Assembly (NCBI RefSeq): GCF_000012845.1
Contig: NC_009615.1
Coordinates: 3,314,501 to 3,378,500 of the forward strand
Origin: Parabacteroides distasonis ATCC 8503
Lineage (GTDB): Bacteria > Bacteroidota > Bacteroidia > Bacteroidales > Tannerellaceae
Direction of reading: 5' to 3'
DNA length: 64,000 nucleotides
Below the pieces are notes generated by a model that did no database searches, had not been told where the DNA came from, and saw nothing but the letters and a program-made list of their open reading frames with translations. Positions 42,035-50,250 of the stretch are shown piece after piece. The stretch's first letter is position 1; the number at the start of each line of letters is the position of its first letter. The position numbers were made by a program, and so were the translations under genes.

Positions 42035-42832
42035 ATGATATTACTTAGTTTTGATATCGAGGAGTTTGACGCTCCATTGGAACACGGCGTGGAATTGCCG
42101 TTCGAGGAACAAATGCGTACTTCCGTGGAAGGAACCCGGAAGATATTGGCATGTCTGGCCCGTCACCGGGTAAAAGCGACTTTCTTTTGCACGGCGAACT
42201 TCGCCCTTCATGCGAAGGATTTGATCTTGGACATCCAAAAGGGTGGACATGAGATCGCTTCGCATGGTTTTTATCACTCGTCGTTCGAGACCGCCGATCT
42301 ACGCAAGTCCAAAGAGGCATTGGAGGAACTGACCGGACAACCGGTGAACGGTTTCCGTATGGCCCGCATGATGCCCGTCGAAGAAGAAGAGATCCATAAG
42401 GCCGGTTACTTATACAACTCGTCCTTGAACCCGACTTGTATTCCCGGCCGTTATAACCATCTGGGGCAACCCCGCACCTATTTCATGAAAGATGGCGTAT
42501 TGCAACTGCCCGCCTCGGTGACCCCGATCGTCCGTTTCCCCTTGTTTTGGCTGGCTTACCATAACCTTCCGGCCACCTTGTACCGTAAGTTAGCGCTTTG
42601 GACTTGGAAAGAGGACGGTTATTTCCTGACCTATTTCCATCCGTGGGAGTTTACCTCCTTGAGCGACCGGAAAGAGCTAAAGTTGCCGTTTATCATGACC
42701 AACCATTCCGGTTGCGGCATGGAAAGAAGGCTGGACGCCTTGATCCGTTTCTTCAAGGATAAAAGAGCGCCGTTCGGTACCTATACGCAATTCTCACAAG
42801 AAATCTTGAGTAAGAGTCATGGCCAAGAATAA
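42035..42832 (+). CDS. Polysaccharide deacetylase (NodB-like)
   Basis: A 265-residue carbohydrate esterase family 4 protein without a signal peptide. The metal-binding aspartates are in SFDIEEFDAP, the histidine pair is in GGHEIASHGFYHSSF (HxxxH), and the following arginine motif is GFRMARM. These match the PuuE/WalW-type deacetylases that remove N-acetyl groups from cytoplasmic sugar intermediates, rather than secreted chitin deacetylases. It lies between the DPM1-like gene and an RNase H gene, overlapping the latter by 14 bases. It may deacetylate a lipid-linked aminosugar of the LPS core, or a lipid-linked undecaprenyl sugar, as ArnD does. Confidence 0.88.
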   Translation: MILLSFDIEEFDAPLEHGVELPFEEQMRTSVEGTRKILACLARHRVKATFFCTANFALHAKDLILDIQKGGHEIASHGFYHSSFETADLRKSKEALEELTGQPVNGFRMARMMPVEEEEIHKAGYLYNSSLNPTCIPGRYNHLGQPRTYFMKDGVLQLPASVTPIVRFPLFWLAYHNLPATLYRKLALWTWKEDGYFLTYFHPWEFTSLSDRKELKLPFIMTNHSGCGMERRLDALIRFFKDKRAPFGTYTQFSQEILSKSHGQE

Positions 42833-43454
42833 GTTTTATGTCGTATGGAAAGGGTTGAACCCGGGAATCTATGATAACTGGGCGGAATGCAAGGCACAGG
42901 TAGACGGACAAGAGGGAGCCAAATATAAATCCTTCGAGAACCGGGAGGAAGCCGCCAAAGCCTTCGAGGCCGGCTATACCCATTACCTAAAGACCGCCTC
43001 TTCCCCGAAAGCCGTGGCCCGTCTCGCGCCAGAAGCCCCGATCGGGAACCCCATCAATGAGAGTCTTGCCGTAGACGCCGCCTGTAGCGGTAATCCCGGG
43101 GATATGGAGTACAGAGGCGTTTATACCGCCACCGGGCAAGAGATCTTCCATATCGGCCCGCTGAAGGAGGGCACGAACAATGTCGGGGAATTCCTCGCCT
43201 TAGTACACGGCCTCGCCTTGCTACAGCAAAAGGGAAGCGACCTGCCGATCTATTCGGATAGCCGCAACGCCATCAGCTGGGTCAAGAAAAAGAAATGCAA
43301 AACCCTATTAGCACGTAAACCGATCAACGAACCTATCTTCGACCTCATCGAGCGGGCCGAGAAATGGTTGAACACCCATACCTATACCACCCGGATCCTC
43401 AAATGGGAAACATCCGAATGGGGGGAGATCCCGGCGGATTTCGGAAGGAAATGA
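42819..43454 (+). CDS. Ribonuclease H with N-terminal viroplasmin-type hybrid-binding domain
   Basis: A 211-residue RNase HI that degrades RNA in RNA-DNA hybrids. The N-terminal Caulimovirus viroplasmin (hybrid-binding) domain is visible as KFYVVWKGLNPGIYDNWAEC and KYKSFENREEAAKAFE. The catalytic residues are D in LAVDAACSGNPG, E in NNVGEFLALVHGL, D in IYSDSRNAISWVK, and the last D near the end in IPADFGRK. The linker is rich in Ala and Pro. Its start overlaps the deacetylase end by 14 bases, so it is translated from the glycan operon mRNA although its role is DNA replication and repair. Confidence 0.94.
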   Translation: MAKNKFYVVWKGLNPGIYDNWAECKAQVDGQEGAKYKSFENREEAAKAFEAGYTHYLKTASSPKAVARLAPEAPIGNPINESLAVDAACSGNPGDMEYRGVYTATGQEIFHIGPLKEGTNNVGEFLALVHGLALLQQKGSDLPIYSDSRNAISWVKKKKCKTLLARKPINEPIFDLIERAEKWLNTHTYTTRILKWETSEWGEIPADFGRK

Positions 43455-43479
43455 GGTAAAGGTAATTAAAATTATATCG

Positions 43480-43487
43480 TATATTTG
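43480..43487 (+). promoter_or_regulatory. -7 element upstream of the GT4 gene pair
   Basis: TATATTTG fits TAnnTTTG and stands about 24 bases before the GT4 start, in the 56-base gap after the RNase H gene. No clear -33 box. Confidence 0.45.
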
Positions 43488-43510
43488 CCCAATATATCGA
43501 ATTCAAGCCT

Positions 43511-44644
43511 ATGAAGATCGCTTTCGACGCAAAACGGATTACGCATAACGCTACCGGACTGGGTAATTATAGCCGGTTCGTAGTGAATAGTTTGTCCGCT
43601 TCTTTCCCGGAGCATACCTATCAACTCTATACGCCGGGCAAAGGCAAAGAAGCGTTACGGAAACGGATCGAGGAGCGTCCAAGTGTCTCATTCCATTATC
43701 CGGAAGGCAGGTTCGATAAACTATTTCCGTCTTTATGGCGTACCTCGGGCCTAACGGCTACGCTTCGAAAAGAGCACGTAGATCTGTTCCATGGCTTGAG
43801 TAATGAGATTCCTATGAATCTAAAACAGAACGGAATCCCAGCGGTCGTAACGATACATGACTTGATCTTCTTGCGTTACCCGCAGCTTTATAAACCGATC
43901 GATCGTTCCATCTATACCTACAAATTCAAGCAAGCTTGTTTACGGTCGGACAAGATCATAGCGATCAGCCGACAGACGATGCGAGACATCCGGGACTTCT
44001 TCCACATTCCGGAAAGCAAGATCGAGGTTGTTTACCAAGGTTGTGACCCGATATTCGGGCAAGCGGTTCAAGAAGACGTGAAATCGTCCGTACGCGAGAA
44101 ATATCAGATAAACGGGCCTTATATATTATATGTAGGGAGCATCGAGGAACGGAAAAATTTATTGCTTCTGGTAAAAGCCCTGAAAAAGCTGAAAGAAGAT
44201 ATCTCCGTGATCGCTATCGGTAAGCATACGCCTTATACGGACACGGTAGAGACTTATATCCGGGAAAACAACCTGTCCGGTCGCGTCCATATCTTGACTC
44301 ATATACCTTTTAACGAATTAGCCGCTTTCTATCAGATGGCGACCTTATTTGTCTATCCCTCGTTTTTCGAAGGATTCGGTATCCCGATCTTAGAAGCCCA
44401 GCTTGCCGGTATTCCGGTGATAGCGGCTACCGGTTCTTGTCTGGAAGAGGCGGGCGGACCGTCCGCTTTATATACCGATCCAAGAAACGAACAAGAACTG
44501 CGCGGCTTGATAGAGTCCGTATTGAACGAGCCGAAGCTGGCCGAATCCATGCGTTCCGGCGGACGAGAGAATATACGGCGATTCATGCCCGACGTATTAG
44601 CGGCTCATTTCATGCGAGTATACGAGAATATCTCACGATCTTAG
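43511..44644 (+). CDS. Glycosyltransferase family 4
   Basis: A 377-residue GT-B fold enzyme: MKIAFDAKRITHNATGLGNY (acceptor-domain start with the conserved GLGNYSR), VVTIHDLIFLRYPQLYKPID and IAISRQTMRDIRDFFHIP in the linker region, then ILYVGSIEERKNLLLLVKAL and FEGFGIPILEAQLAGIPVI, the retaining GT4 box with glutamates near 288 and 296. It is similar to the mannosyltransferases of the WbdB/MshA type. It belongs to the second glycan locus with another GT4 directly downstream. The sugar is unknown. Confidence 0.93.
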   Translation: MKIAFDAKRITHNATGLGNYSRFVVNSLSASFPEHTYQLYTPGKGKEALRKRIEERPSVSFHYPEGRFDKLFPSLWRTSGLTATLRKEHVDLFHGLSNEIPMNLKQNGIPAVVTIHDLIFLRYPQLYKPIDRSIYTYKFKQACLRSDKIIAISRQTMRDIRDFFHIPESKIEVVYQGCDPIFGQAVQEDVKSSVREKYQINGPYILYVGSIEERKNLLLLVKALKKLKEDISVIAIGKHTPYTDTVETYIRENNLSGRVHILTHIPFNELAAFYQMATLFVYPSFFEGFGIPILEAQLAGIPVIAATGSCLEEAGGPSALYTDPRNEQELRGLIESVLNEPKLAESMRSGGRENIRRFMPDVLAAHFMRVYENISRS

Positions 44645-44667
44645 CAAATCCATTTTATCCATACACA

Positions 44668-45732
44668 ATGAATATACTTTTAGTCTATAAAGAAGCCGAT
44701 ATAGCAACCTACAAAATGCTGGAAGGATTGTCCAAGCTTGAGGACTTCAACATCTATATCGCTTCTCCCCAATCGTATACCGACAAAAAGATCTATGGGA
44801 ATTGTACACCTTTGGATCTGCCGGTCATTACCTCGAAGTTCAACTGGAACGTTATTCGTGCCCTGCGCAAAATCATCAAGACTTATCGGATCGACCTTAT
44901 CTACTCACCGAGTAGTTCCGGTTTATCAAACGCTCTATTCGCTTCCATAGGCACACGGGCGAAGAATATCGCATACCGAGGTACGCAGGCTAAATTGAAG
45001 CGGTTCGATCCGACCTATTATCTAGGCATATTAAATCCCGCCGTGGAGCATGTCGTATGCGAGACCAAAGATATCGAGGAATATCTCTCCCGATTCATCG
45101 CACGAAAAAGACTAACGACCAGCACAAAGCCATTTGATATCGATTGGATCAAGGAGGCAGTCCGTACGCCCAAACAAGCAGACGATATTCCGGACGACGC
45201 CTTTCGTTGCATCTATATCGGAGCGACGAAGAACAGGCCGTTCAAAGGCTTAACCGATTTGATTGATGCGTTTATCTTATTGGATGATCCACGGGTACAT
45301 CTTACAATCGTGGGAGAATATGGGGAAAATGATTTCCAATTAGCCCAACAGTCGAAGGTAAGCGCACAAATTCATTTTCTGGGACAGCGTTCCGACGCCA
45401 TCTCTTTTCTGGTCACGTCCCAGTTGTTTATACTTCCCTCGCACCGGGATGCCTCCCCAAGAGTCGTGCGAGAGGCTATGGCTTGTTCAGTACCTTGTAT
45501 CGTAACAGACATACCGGGAGCAAGAGACTTAATCATAGACGGAGTCACCGGATTGTTAGTGCCGCCTTCTTCTCCTCAACAAATGGCGGCGTCTATCCTC
45601 TCGCTTATCGATAACCCGAAGCGATTGGAAGCGTTCGCCAAGGCCTCACGTGAGCATATCATCCAAGATTTCAGCGTAAAGGCTTATACAGACGGCTTCG
45701 CCACGTTATTCAGGTCGATCAAGAAAGCATAG
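44668..45732 (+). CDS. Glycosyltransferase family 4 (core-type)
   Basis: A 354-residue GT-B enzyme beginning MNILLVYKEADIATYKMLEG, with IIKTYRIDLIYSPSSSGLSN, and IYIGATKNRPFKGLTDLIDA in the hinge region. The donor motif LPSHRDASPRVVREAMACSV contains the E of the retaining box and a proline-rich variant. I take the ATG directly before NILLVYKEA; the frame is open for over 70 codons upstream, but there it overlaps the previous GT4 gene. It is the last gene of the plus-strand operon and converges with the beta-barrel gene, 13 bases apart. It probably adds a sugar of the LPS core or a capsule. Confidence 0.9.
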   Translation: MNILLVYKEADIATYKMLEGLSKLEDFNIYIASPQSYTDKKIYGNCTPLDLPVITSKFNWNVIRALRKIIKTYRIDLIYSPSSSGLSNALFASIGTRAKNIAYRGTQAKLKRFDPTYYLGILNPAVEHVVCETKDIEEYLSRFIARKRLTTSTKPFDIDWIKEAVRTPKQADDIPDDAFRCIYIGATKNRPFKGLTDLIDAFILLDDPRVHLTIVGEYGENDFQLAQQSKVSAQIHFLGQRSDAISFLVTSQLFILPSHRDASPRVVREAMACSVPCIVTDIPGARDLIIDGVTGLLVPPSSPQQMAASILSLIDNPKRLEAFAKASREHIIQDFSVKAYTDGFATLFRSIKKA

Positions 45733-45745
45733 ATTATTTACAGAT

Positions 45746-46609
45746 TCAGAAACAACGGATATAAGCTAATGAATAGCTATCATAAAGATGGTCCTTCATT
45801 CCATGTTTATATTGGAAGGACAGGATATTTTTCTTAAGCTCATAATTTAGCTTTGTCCGTAGAATCATCGGCTTATCCCCATTATCCCGATATCCCCGGA
45901 AACCGGCATAATTACAATCCAACGAGACCCCCCGATAGGTTCCTAACACACCTGCCCCATAACAGAAAGCGTCGTTCTGACGATTAACGACATCGTTCGT
46001 CATCCAACAATAAAAACCCGCTAAAGCTTGTACACGGATCGAAGCGTTTACATCTTTCCGCTTCCACAACGTACGTCCCAGATTGGCGTCGAACCAATAA
46101 GAGGCCGCATCCGTATAACGAGCGTCGCACAAGCGTCCGCCACTGGCGGTTTTCAGGTTGGCGCTTACCACGATATCCATCCACTTCTCGCTCCGGAGAG
46201 CTTGGAAATAAAAATTAAAGATCACGTCGCCCCGGCAAACAATCGGGGATTTCAGTTCTACCGCATAACGCTCATCCCGCACTTCCGGCGACATCTCATA
46301 CCATTCTTGGAATACCCAACTGACATTCACTCCTACACGCCCCTTTACGACAGGAATGTACAAACGGGTAAAGATATCTTTTGTCTGATCGCCTTGCGTC
46401 TTATGATATTCCCCCCGAAGCTCCACTTCCCAACGGCTGGACAGGCTTCCTCCTACCAACTCGGGAATCGGAAAGGCATTTGGTCCGAAATAACGGGGCG
46501 AGTAAGTCAGATACTCTACCTTTTCCCACCATTCTAACGCCTTAACCGGAAATACATAGGCAAAAAGACAACTAACGACTAAACAGAACCGGAGTATTTG
46601 TGTTTTCAT
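45746..46609 (-). CDS. Predicted outer-membrane beta-barrel protein
   Basis: A 287-residue protein with a signal peptide (ILRFCLVVSCLFAYVFPVKA) and a mature part rich in alternating aromatic beta-strands: PRYFGPNAFPIPELVGGSLS, RWEVELRGEYHKTQGDQTKD, GRVGVNVSWVFQEWYEMSP, VIFNFYFQALRSEKWMDIV. It closes with SFQYKHGMKDHLYDSYSLAY and IRCF, ending in phenylalanine as barrel proteins do. It is the last gene of the operon with DUF4254, GT9 and the WaaP-like kinase, six bases after the kinase. That context suggests a role in the envelope, but no family is recognised. Confidence 0.75.
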   Translation of the reverse strand: MKTQILRFCLVVSCLFAYVFPVKALEWWEKVEYLTYSPRYFGPNAFPIPELVGGSLSSRWEVELRGEYHKTQGDQTKDIFTRLYIPVVKGRVGVNVSWVFQEWYEMSPEVRDERYAVELKSPIVCRGDVIFNFYFQALRSEKWMDIVVSANLKTASGGRLCDARYTDAASYWFDANLGRTLWKRKDVNASIRVQALAGFYCWMTNDVVNRQNDAFCYGAGVLGTYRGVSLDCNYAGFRGYRDNGDKPMILRTKLNYELKKNILSFQYKHGMKDHLYDSYSLAYIRCF

Positions 46610-46615
46610 AAAAGT

Positions 46616-47365
46616 CTATAATTCAAATTCAATCTCATGCTTCAACGCATATTTCTTCCAGAAACGATTTCGATAGTATAATATCCAACGAAGGCATTCC
46701 GCTTTATCAAAATGCCGGCTCTCGGCATAGGTCTCCGCCATTAAATGAAAAGCGGCTTCCCGTCCCCACAAGCGGGAGAAATTCGCGCATCCTCGTTTTA
46801 GCGATACAGGCCCGAAGTGCATCCGGTTTATATCGATCAAGGAGAACCTAACCCCTTCCTCCGTACGATCGTACAACACATTTCCGGGAGAGAAATCGGC
46901 ATGATAGACCTCCGCCTCATGCAACTCTGCCATATAAGTGCCTAACGCACGAAAAATATCCTCGTTCCCCTCTACCGGACGCTGTCCGACTTTATACAAT
47001 GTCTTATAGCTGGATTGCAGACTGATAAAATAACTATATCCCAAAAACCCTTTCTTCCTAAAAAGGATATAAGCGATCGGGGCAGGAGTCTCAAACCCCT
47101 TGGCAACCAATCGCAGAGCGTACTCATAGGCTCGCACAGCCTTAGGCTGACGGAAAAAACGATAAATAACACGGTTTATCAAGAAGGGGACTCTATATCG
47201 CTTGACATTCAGTTCCACACCATCTACCTCAAAAACCTTGATCTCATTCCTCGCCTTATAAATCGTTTTTCCCTCTTCCGAAAATATACGAGGTACACGC
47301 CTTACAAAATCCTCGAATCGCCCGTACGCCGGGTTAATGACCTCCTTCATCCGAAACCATTTCAT
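46616..47365 (-). CDS. WaaP/KdkA-like lipopolysaccharide core kinase
   Basis: A 249-residue eukaryotic-like protein-kinase fold enzyme. The catalytic loop is HADFSPGNVLY (HxD and N, residues about 151-161), the metal-binding DFG-like motif is SLIDINRMHFGP, and the N-lobe lysine is in LNVKRYRVPF. Family members phosphorylate heptose or Kdo in the LPS inner core. Two in-frame starts exist, and the later one, before KEVINPAYGRF, shortens the overlap with the GT9 gene. It lies directly after the GT9 gene, fitting the idea that the core sugar is first added and then phosphorylated. Confidence 0.85.
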   Translation of the reverse strand: MKWFRMKEVINPAYGRFEDFVRRVPRIFSEEGKTIYKARNEIKVFEVDGVELNVKRYRVPFLINRVIYRFFRQPKAVRAYEYALRLVAKGFETPAPIAYILFRKKGFLGYSYFISLQSSYKTLYKVGQRPVEGNEDIFRALGTYMAELHEAEVYHADFSPGNVLYDRTEEGVRFSLIDINRMHFGPVSLKRGCANFSRLWGREAAFHLMAETYAESRHFDKAECLRWILYYRNRFWKKYALKHEIEFEL

Positions 47366-48389
47366 TTAAAGAGGTTAATACCTTGTTTATGATTAGATCC
47401 GGATTGAGCTGTCTCATACACGCCCAATCCTTCCGCAGGCAGGGCTTTTGGCCAAATACGGAACAAGGACGGCAAGGTAAGTCCAACTGGATACAATCTT
47501 CCGGATCCTGATGATATCCGTAAAATCCGGCATAGGGATGGGTAGCGCCCCAAACGGAAAGCACCCGTGTACCGACCAAGGAAGCGAAATGCATATTGGC
47601 GGAATCCATGCAAATCAACAGATCCAACCGGCTGATCAAGGCCAGTTCCTGATCCAAGGAATACTTGCCCGCCACGCTTTTTACCCGGGGATACTCAAAA
47701 GCCCATTGATCCAAGAGCGCCTCCTCGTAGCCACGACCACCGAACAGGAAGATGGTAAAATCCTCTCGATCGGAAAGCTCGGCCATGACCAGCTCCATCT
47801 CCCCGGTCGGATAAATCTTTCCCCGGTGCTTGGCGAAGGGGGCGATACCGATCCATTTGCCCGTCTTCGTTCCCGCAAGGGGTTCCAAGGCGGATAAATC
47901 AGGGGTCGAGGTCTCATAAAGCGAGGTGAACGATTCCGTATAATGAAGTCCGGCGTTACGGAACACATCCGCATAACGTTCGATCACCGGGCGAAGTTGT
48001 TTAAATCGTTTATGCTTCGCGTCGGTCAACCGGGCACGATCTTTCCGGGCCTTATCCACGACAAACACTCGTCTGCCGTTCAAGCGGAACAGCGTACGGA
48101 TAATCATGGTTCGCAACACATCGTGCAAATCCAGCACCATATCGAAATCGTATTTCACCAAGGCAGAGGCAAAACGAAGCAATCCCGCCAACGTTTTCTC
48201 CGTGCTCTTCGTATTGATACCGATCACGTTCACGTTCTTCGGGCGGTTGATAAAAACCGGGATCAAGAACGCTTGCGTCAACACGGTAAACGAGTCCGTA
48301 GGATTCGCCTTGGCTGCGGAATAGATAACGGGAACGGTCATCGCCACATCCCCGATAGCCGAAAGTCGTATTACTAATATATTTGCCAT
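47334..48389 (-). CDS. GT9 family glycosyltransferase (LPS heptosyltransferase type)
   Basis: A 351-residue GT-B enzyme: ILVIRLSAIGDVAMTVPVI (GT9 start), KYDFDMVLDLHDVLRTMI, IGIAPFAKHRGKIYPTGEME (the phosphate-binding segment), FGGRGYEEALLDQW, and SRLDLLICMDSANMHFASLV (donor site, in place of the usual TGPMH). WaaC/WaaF-type enzymes add heptose or related sugars to the LPS inner core. It overlaps the kinase gene by about 30 bases and follows DUF4254 with a one-base overlap. Four cysteines near the end (CRPCSVFGQKPCLRKDWAC) are conserved in Bacteroidota members. Confidence 0.92.
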   Translation of the reverse strand: MANILVIRLSAIGDVAMTVPVIYSAAKANPTDSFTVLTQAFLIPVFINRPKNVNVIGINTKSTEKTLAGLLRFASALVKYDFDMVLDLHDVLRTMIIRTLFRLNGRRVFVVDKARKDRARLTDAKHKRFKQLRPVIERYADVFRNAGLHYTESFTSLYETSTPDLSALEPLAGTKTGKWIGIAPFAKHRGKIYPTGEMELVMAELSDREDFTIFLFGGRGYEEALLDQWAFEYPRVKSVAGKYSLDQELALISRLDLLICMDSANMHFASLVGTRVLSVWGATHPYAGFYGYHQDPEDCIQLDLPCRPCSVFGQKPCLRKDWACMRQLNPDLIINKVLTSLNEMVSDEGGH

Positions 48390-48994
48390 TATTTCTTACC
48401 GTACAACACAGGATTCAAGGCCGGGTCGTTGTACATCTTCATTTGCTTGTAGACCTTCATGTATTTCTTACCGTCACGGATATCGGATAGCAATTGATCC
48501 AAAGCCATCGACAAATCCTTCTTCTGCTCCATCAGCACCGCCAGTTTCTGCTCACAACGAGCCTTATGCTCGGCAGTAGCGTCCGGACGGCTCGCCTCCT
48601 CACGCATATGATAGATCTTAAGCGTAAGGATCGACAGACGATCGATCGCCCAAGCCGGGCTTTCCGTATTGATCGTAGCGTCCGGCAAGACTTTCACGTT
48701 CTTGTATTTATCCAGAAAGAAACTATCGATCAACTCTACCAAATCCGTACGATCTTGATTCGACTTGTCGATGCGGCGTTTGATAGCCAGCGCTTCCACC
48801 GGGTCGATCTCCGGATTCCGGATAATGTCCTCCAAATGCCATTGTACGGCATCGATCCAGTTCTTAAGATAAAGATAAAACTCGATGCTCTTTACCGCAT
48901 AGGGATTATGCACTGTAGCATCTACATTGTCAGTTACATGATAAGCCTCCGTAGCTTGCTCAAAAATGCGGAAACATTGTTCGCTGAAGTTCAT
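48389..48994 (-). CDS. DUF4254-family protein
   Basis: A 201-residue, mainly alpha-helical cytoplasmic protein. Recognisable family regions are NPYAVKSIEFYLYLKNWIDA, VQWHLEDIIRNPEIDPVEAL, RIDKSNQDRTDLVELIDSFF and SPAWAIDRLSILTLKIYHMR. DUF4254 occurs next to GT9-type transferases in Bacteroidota LPS loci; its biochemical function is unknown. It is the first gene of the four-gene minus-strand operon and is preceded by a near-ideal promoter. The nearly constant pairing with heptosyltransferases suggests a helper role in LPS core assembly, an inference from context. Confidence 0.88.
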   Translation of the reverse strand: MNFSEQCFRIFEQATEAYHVTDNVDATVHNPYAVKSIEFYLYLKNWIDAVQWHLEDIIRNPEIDPVEALAIKRRIDKSNQDRTDLVELIDSFFLDKYKNVKVLPDATINTESPAWAIDRLSILTLKIYHMREEASRPDATAEHKARCEQKLAVLMEQKKDLSMALDQLLSDIRDGKKYMKVYKQMKMYNDPALNPVLYGKK

Positions 48995-49031
48995 ATATGA
49001 TTCATTTTCTTTCTGTGAATACTTTGTGGGA

Positions 49032-49062
49032 CAAAGATAATGCTTACGGATCAGAAACCCAA
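49032..49062 (-). promoter_or_regulatory. Promoter of the LPS core operon
   Basis: On the minus strand TTG, 20 bases, and TATCTTTG match the Bacteroidota consensus at both boxes. It lies about 40 bases before the DUF4254 start. Confidence 0.75.
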
Positions 49063-49078
49063 TTCTACCGGATAAATT

Positions 49079-49762
49079 CTATCCTCTTAGCATATATCCT
49101 TTCTTCGGCAAGGATACGATGCCGGTAGACGGATCGTTATGAAGCGCTTTACGGAGATAGGTGACCTGCACATTCAAGGCCAGGGAGTTGGCGTATGAGC
49201 TAGTTCCCCAGACGGTTTCCAACAGAAGGTCACGATCCACCGCCAGATTCAGGTTTGTCGCCAGGATTCGCAGAAGATCCGCTTGGCGGGAAGTGATCAA
49301 TACCTTGTTATTACCCGTACGGATCTCGTTCGTGGTGTAGTTGAAGGTCGTGTTTCCGAAATGGAAACTCTCCTCCTGCACGCTTTCATGGACACCGATC
49401 TCAAAACGGTCCTTGATACGGGCGATCAGCTCTTCCGGATAGAAGGGTTTCGCCAAGTAATCGTTTCCGCGCAAGCTAAAACCTTTCAAACGGTCGTTCT
49501 TATCGGAACGGTCGGAAAGGAAAAAGATCAAGACATGACGGTCTTGCTCACGGATCTTTTCCGCTACCTCGAAACCGTTTAGGCCGGGCATGTTGATATC
49601 CAGCAAGACCAGATCCGGTTTCACGACCGGGAATTGCTTCAAAGCCATGGTACCATTGCCGGTATAAGTCACCTCATACCCCTCCCGTTCCAAGAATCGC
49701 TTCAAGACGAGGGAATACTTAAAGTCATCGTCAGCGAAAAGTATTTTCAATGTCGATTTCAT
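49079..49762 (-). CDS. OmpR/PhoB-family response regulator
   Basis: A 227-residue two-component regulator. The receiver domain has the acidic pair in LFADDDFKYSLVL, the phosphoacceptor aspartate 55 in LVLLDINMPGLNG, and the conserved lysine in NDYLAKPFYPEEL. The C-terminal winged-helix domain (LITSRQADLLRILATNLN, then YANSLALNVQVTYLRKALHN) binds DNA. Its start overlaps the kinase stop in an ATGA arrangement. The cognate kinase is truncated here, so the regulator may lack its activator unless other phosphodonors act. The neighbouring TonB-dependent receptor is a plausible target. Confidence 0.95.
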   Translation of the reverse strand: MKSTLKILFADDDFKYSLVLKRFLEREGYEVTYTGNGTMALKQFPVVKPDLVLLDINMPGLNGFEVAEKIREQDRHVLIFFLSDRSDKNDRLKGFSLRGNDYLAKPFYPEELIARIKDRFEIGVHESVQEESFHFGNTTFNYTTNEIRTGNNKVLITSRQADLLRILATNLNLAVDRDLLLETVWGTSSYANSLALNVQVTYLRKALHNDPSTGIVSLPKKGYMLRG

Positions 49763-50250
49763 AAAGCTGCAGTAGGTAGATTTATAGTAATTCGAGTGCC
49801 TTCACCTAATTCACTTCGCAGGGATACTGAACCATGATGCGCCTCTACTATTTGGCGAACGTAGCTCAATCCCAACCCAATACCCGGAATTTGCTTATCC
49901 GGCAGATGAGACGAACGGTAAAACTTCTCGAATACCTTTCGCCGCTCATCCGGAGCGATACCGAAGCCATTATCCGAAACGGTCAATCCCACCCCTTGCT
50001 GATTCCAAAGCACTACGATATCGATATTCACTTCCTCTCCCGAATATTTGATAGCGTTCTCTATCAAGTTAGACAAGACATTCGCCACATGTACCGGATC
50101 GGCTGTCAGATCCGGCATATCCGGGGGAAAGGCCGTCGAGAAAGAGACTTTTTTCCCGGCAGGGATATTGGTTAGGCGCACCACCTTCTCCACCAACTCA
50201 CGGAGATTAAAAGCGGAAGGTCTCAAGAGCGTCTCCGTCTCGCTCTTAGG
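49759..50250 (-). pseudogene. Truncated sensor histidine kinase (3' part only)
   Basis: About 160 codons of the ATP-binding end of a HATPase kinase remain: LLRPSAFNLRELVEKVVRLT, the N box VLSNLIENAIKYSGEEVNID, G1 VSDNGFGIAPDERRK, the F box VFEKFYRSSHLPD and G2 GIGLGLSYVRQIVEAHHG. The sensor, membrane and histidine-bearing H-box parts are missing. Upstream of LLRPSAF the minus strand reads as the reverse of a TonB-dependent receptor gene, so the translation extending further (SRPQTRP..., CWVWYPKSETET) is not kinase sequence. It is fused head to head with that receptor near position 50240. The last four bases overlap the regulator start. Confidence 0.85.

Noticed and set aside
44437..44667. Upstream extension of the second GT4 gene
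   Set aside because: It overlaps the preceding GT4 gene in another frame; the family start MNILLVYKEAD is at the later ATG.
50048..50230. N-terminal extension that joins the receptor frame to kinase antisense
   Set aside because: The first 60 codons are the reverse of the kinase's ATP-binding region, which is conserved on the other strand, so this is not a real receptor N-terminus.
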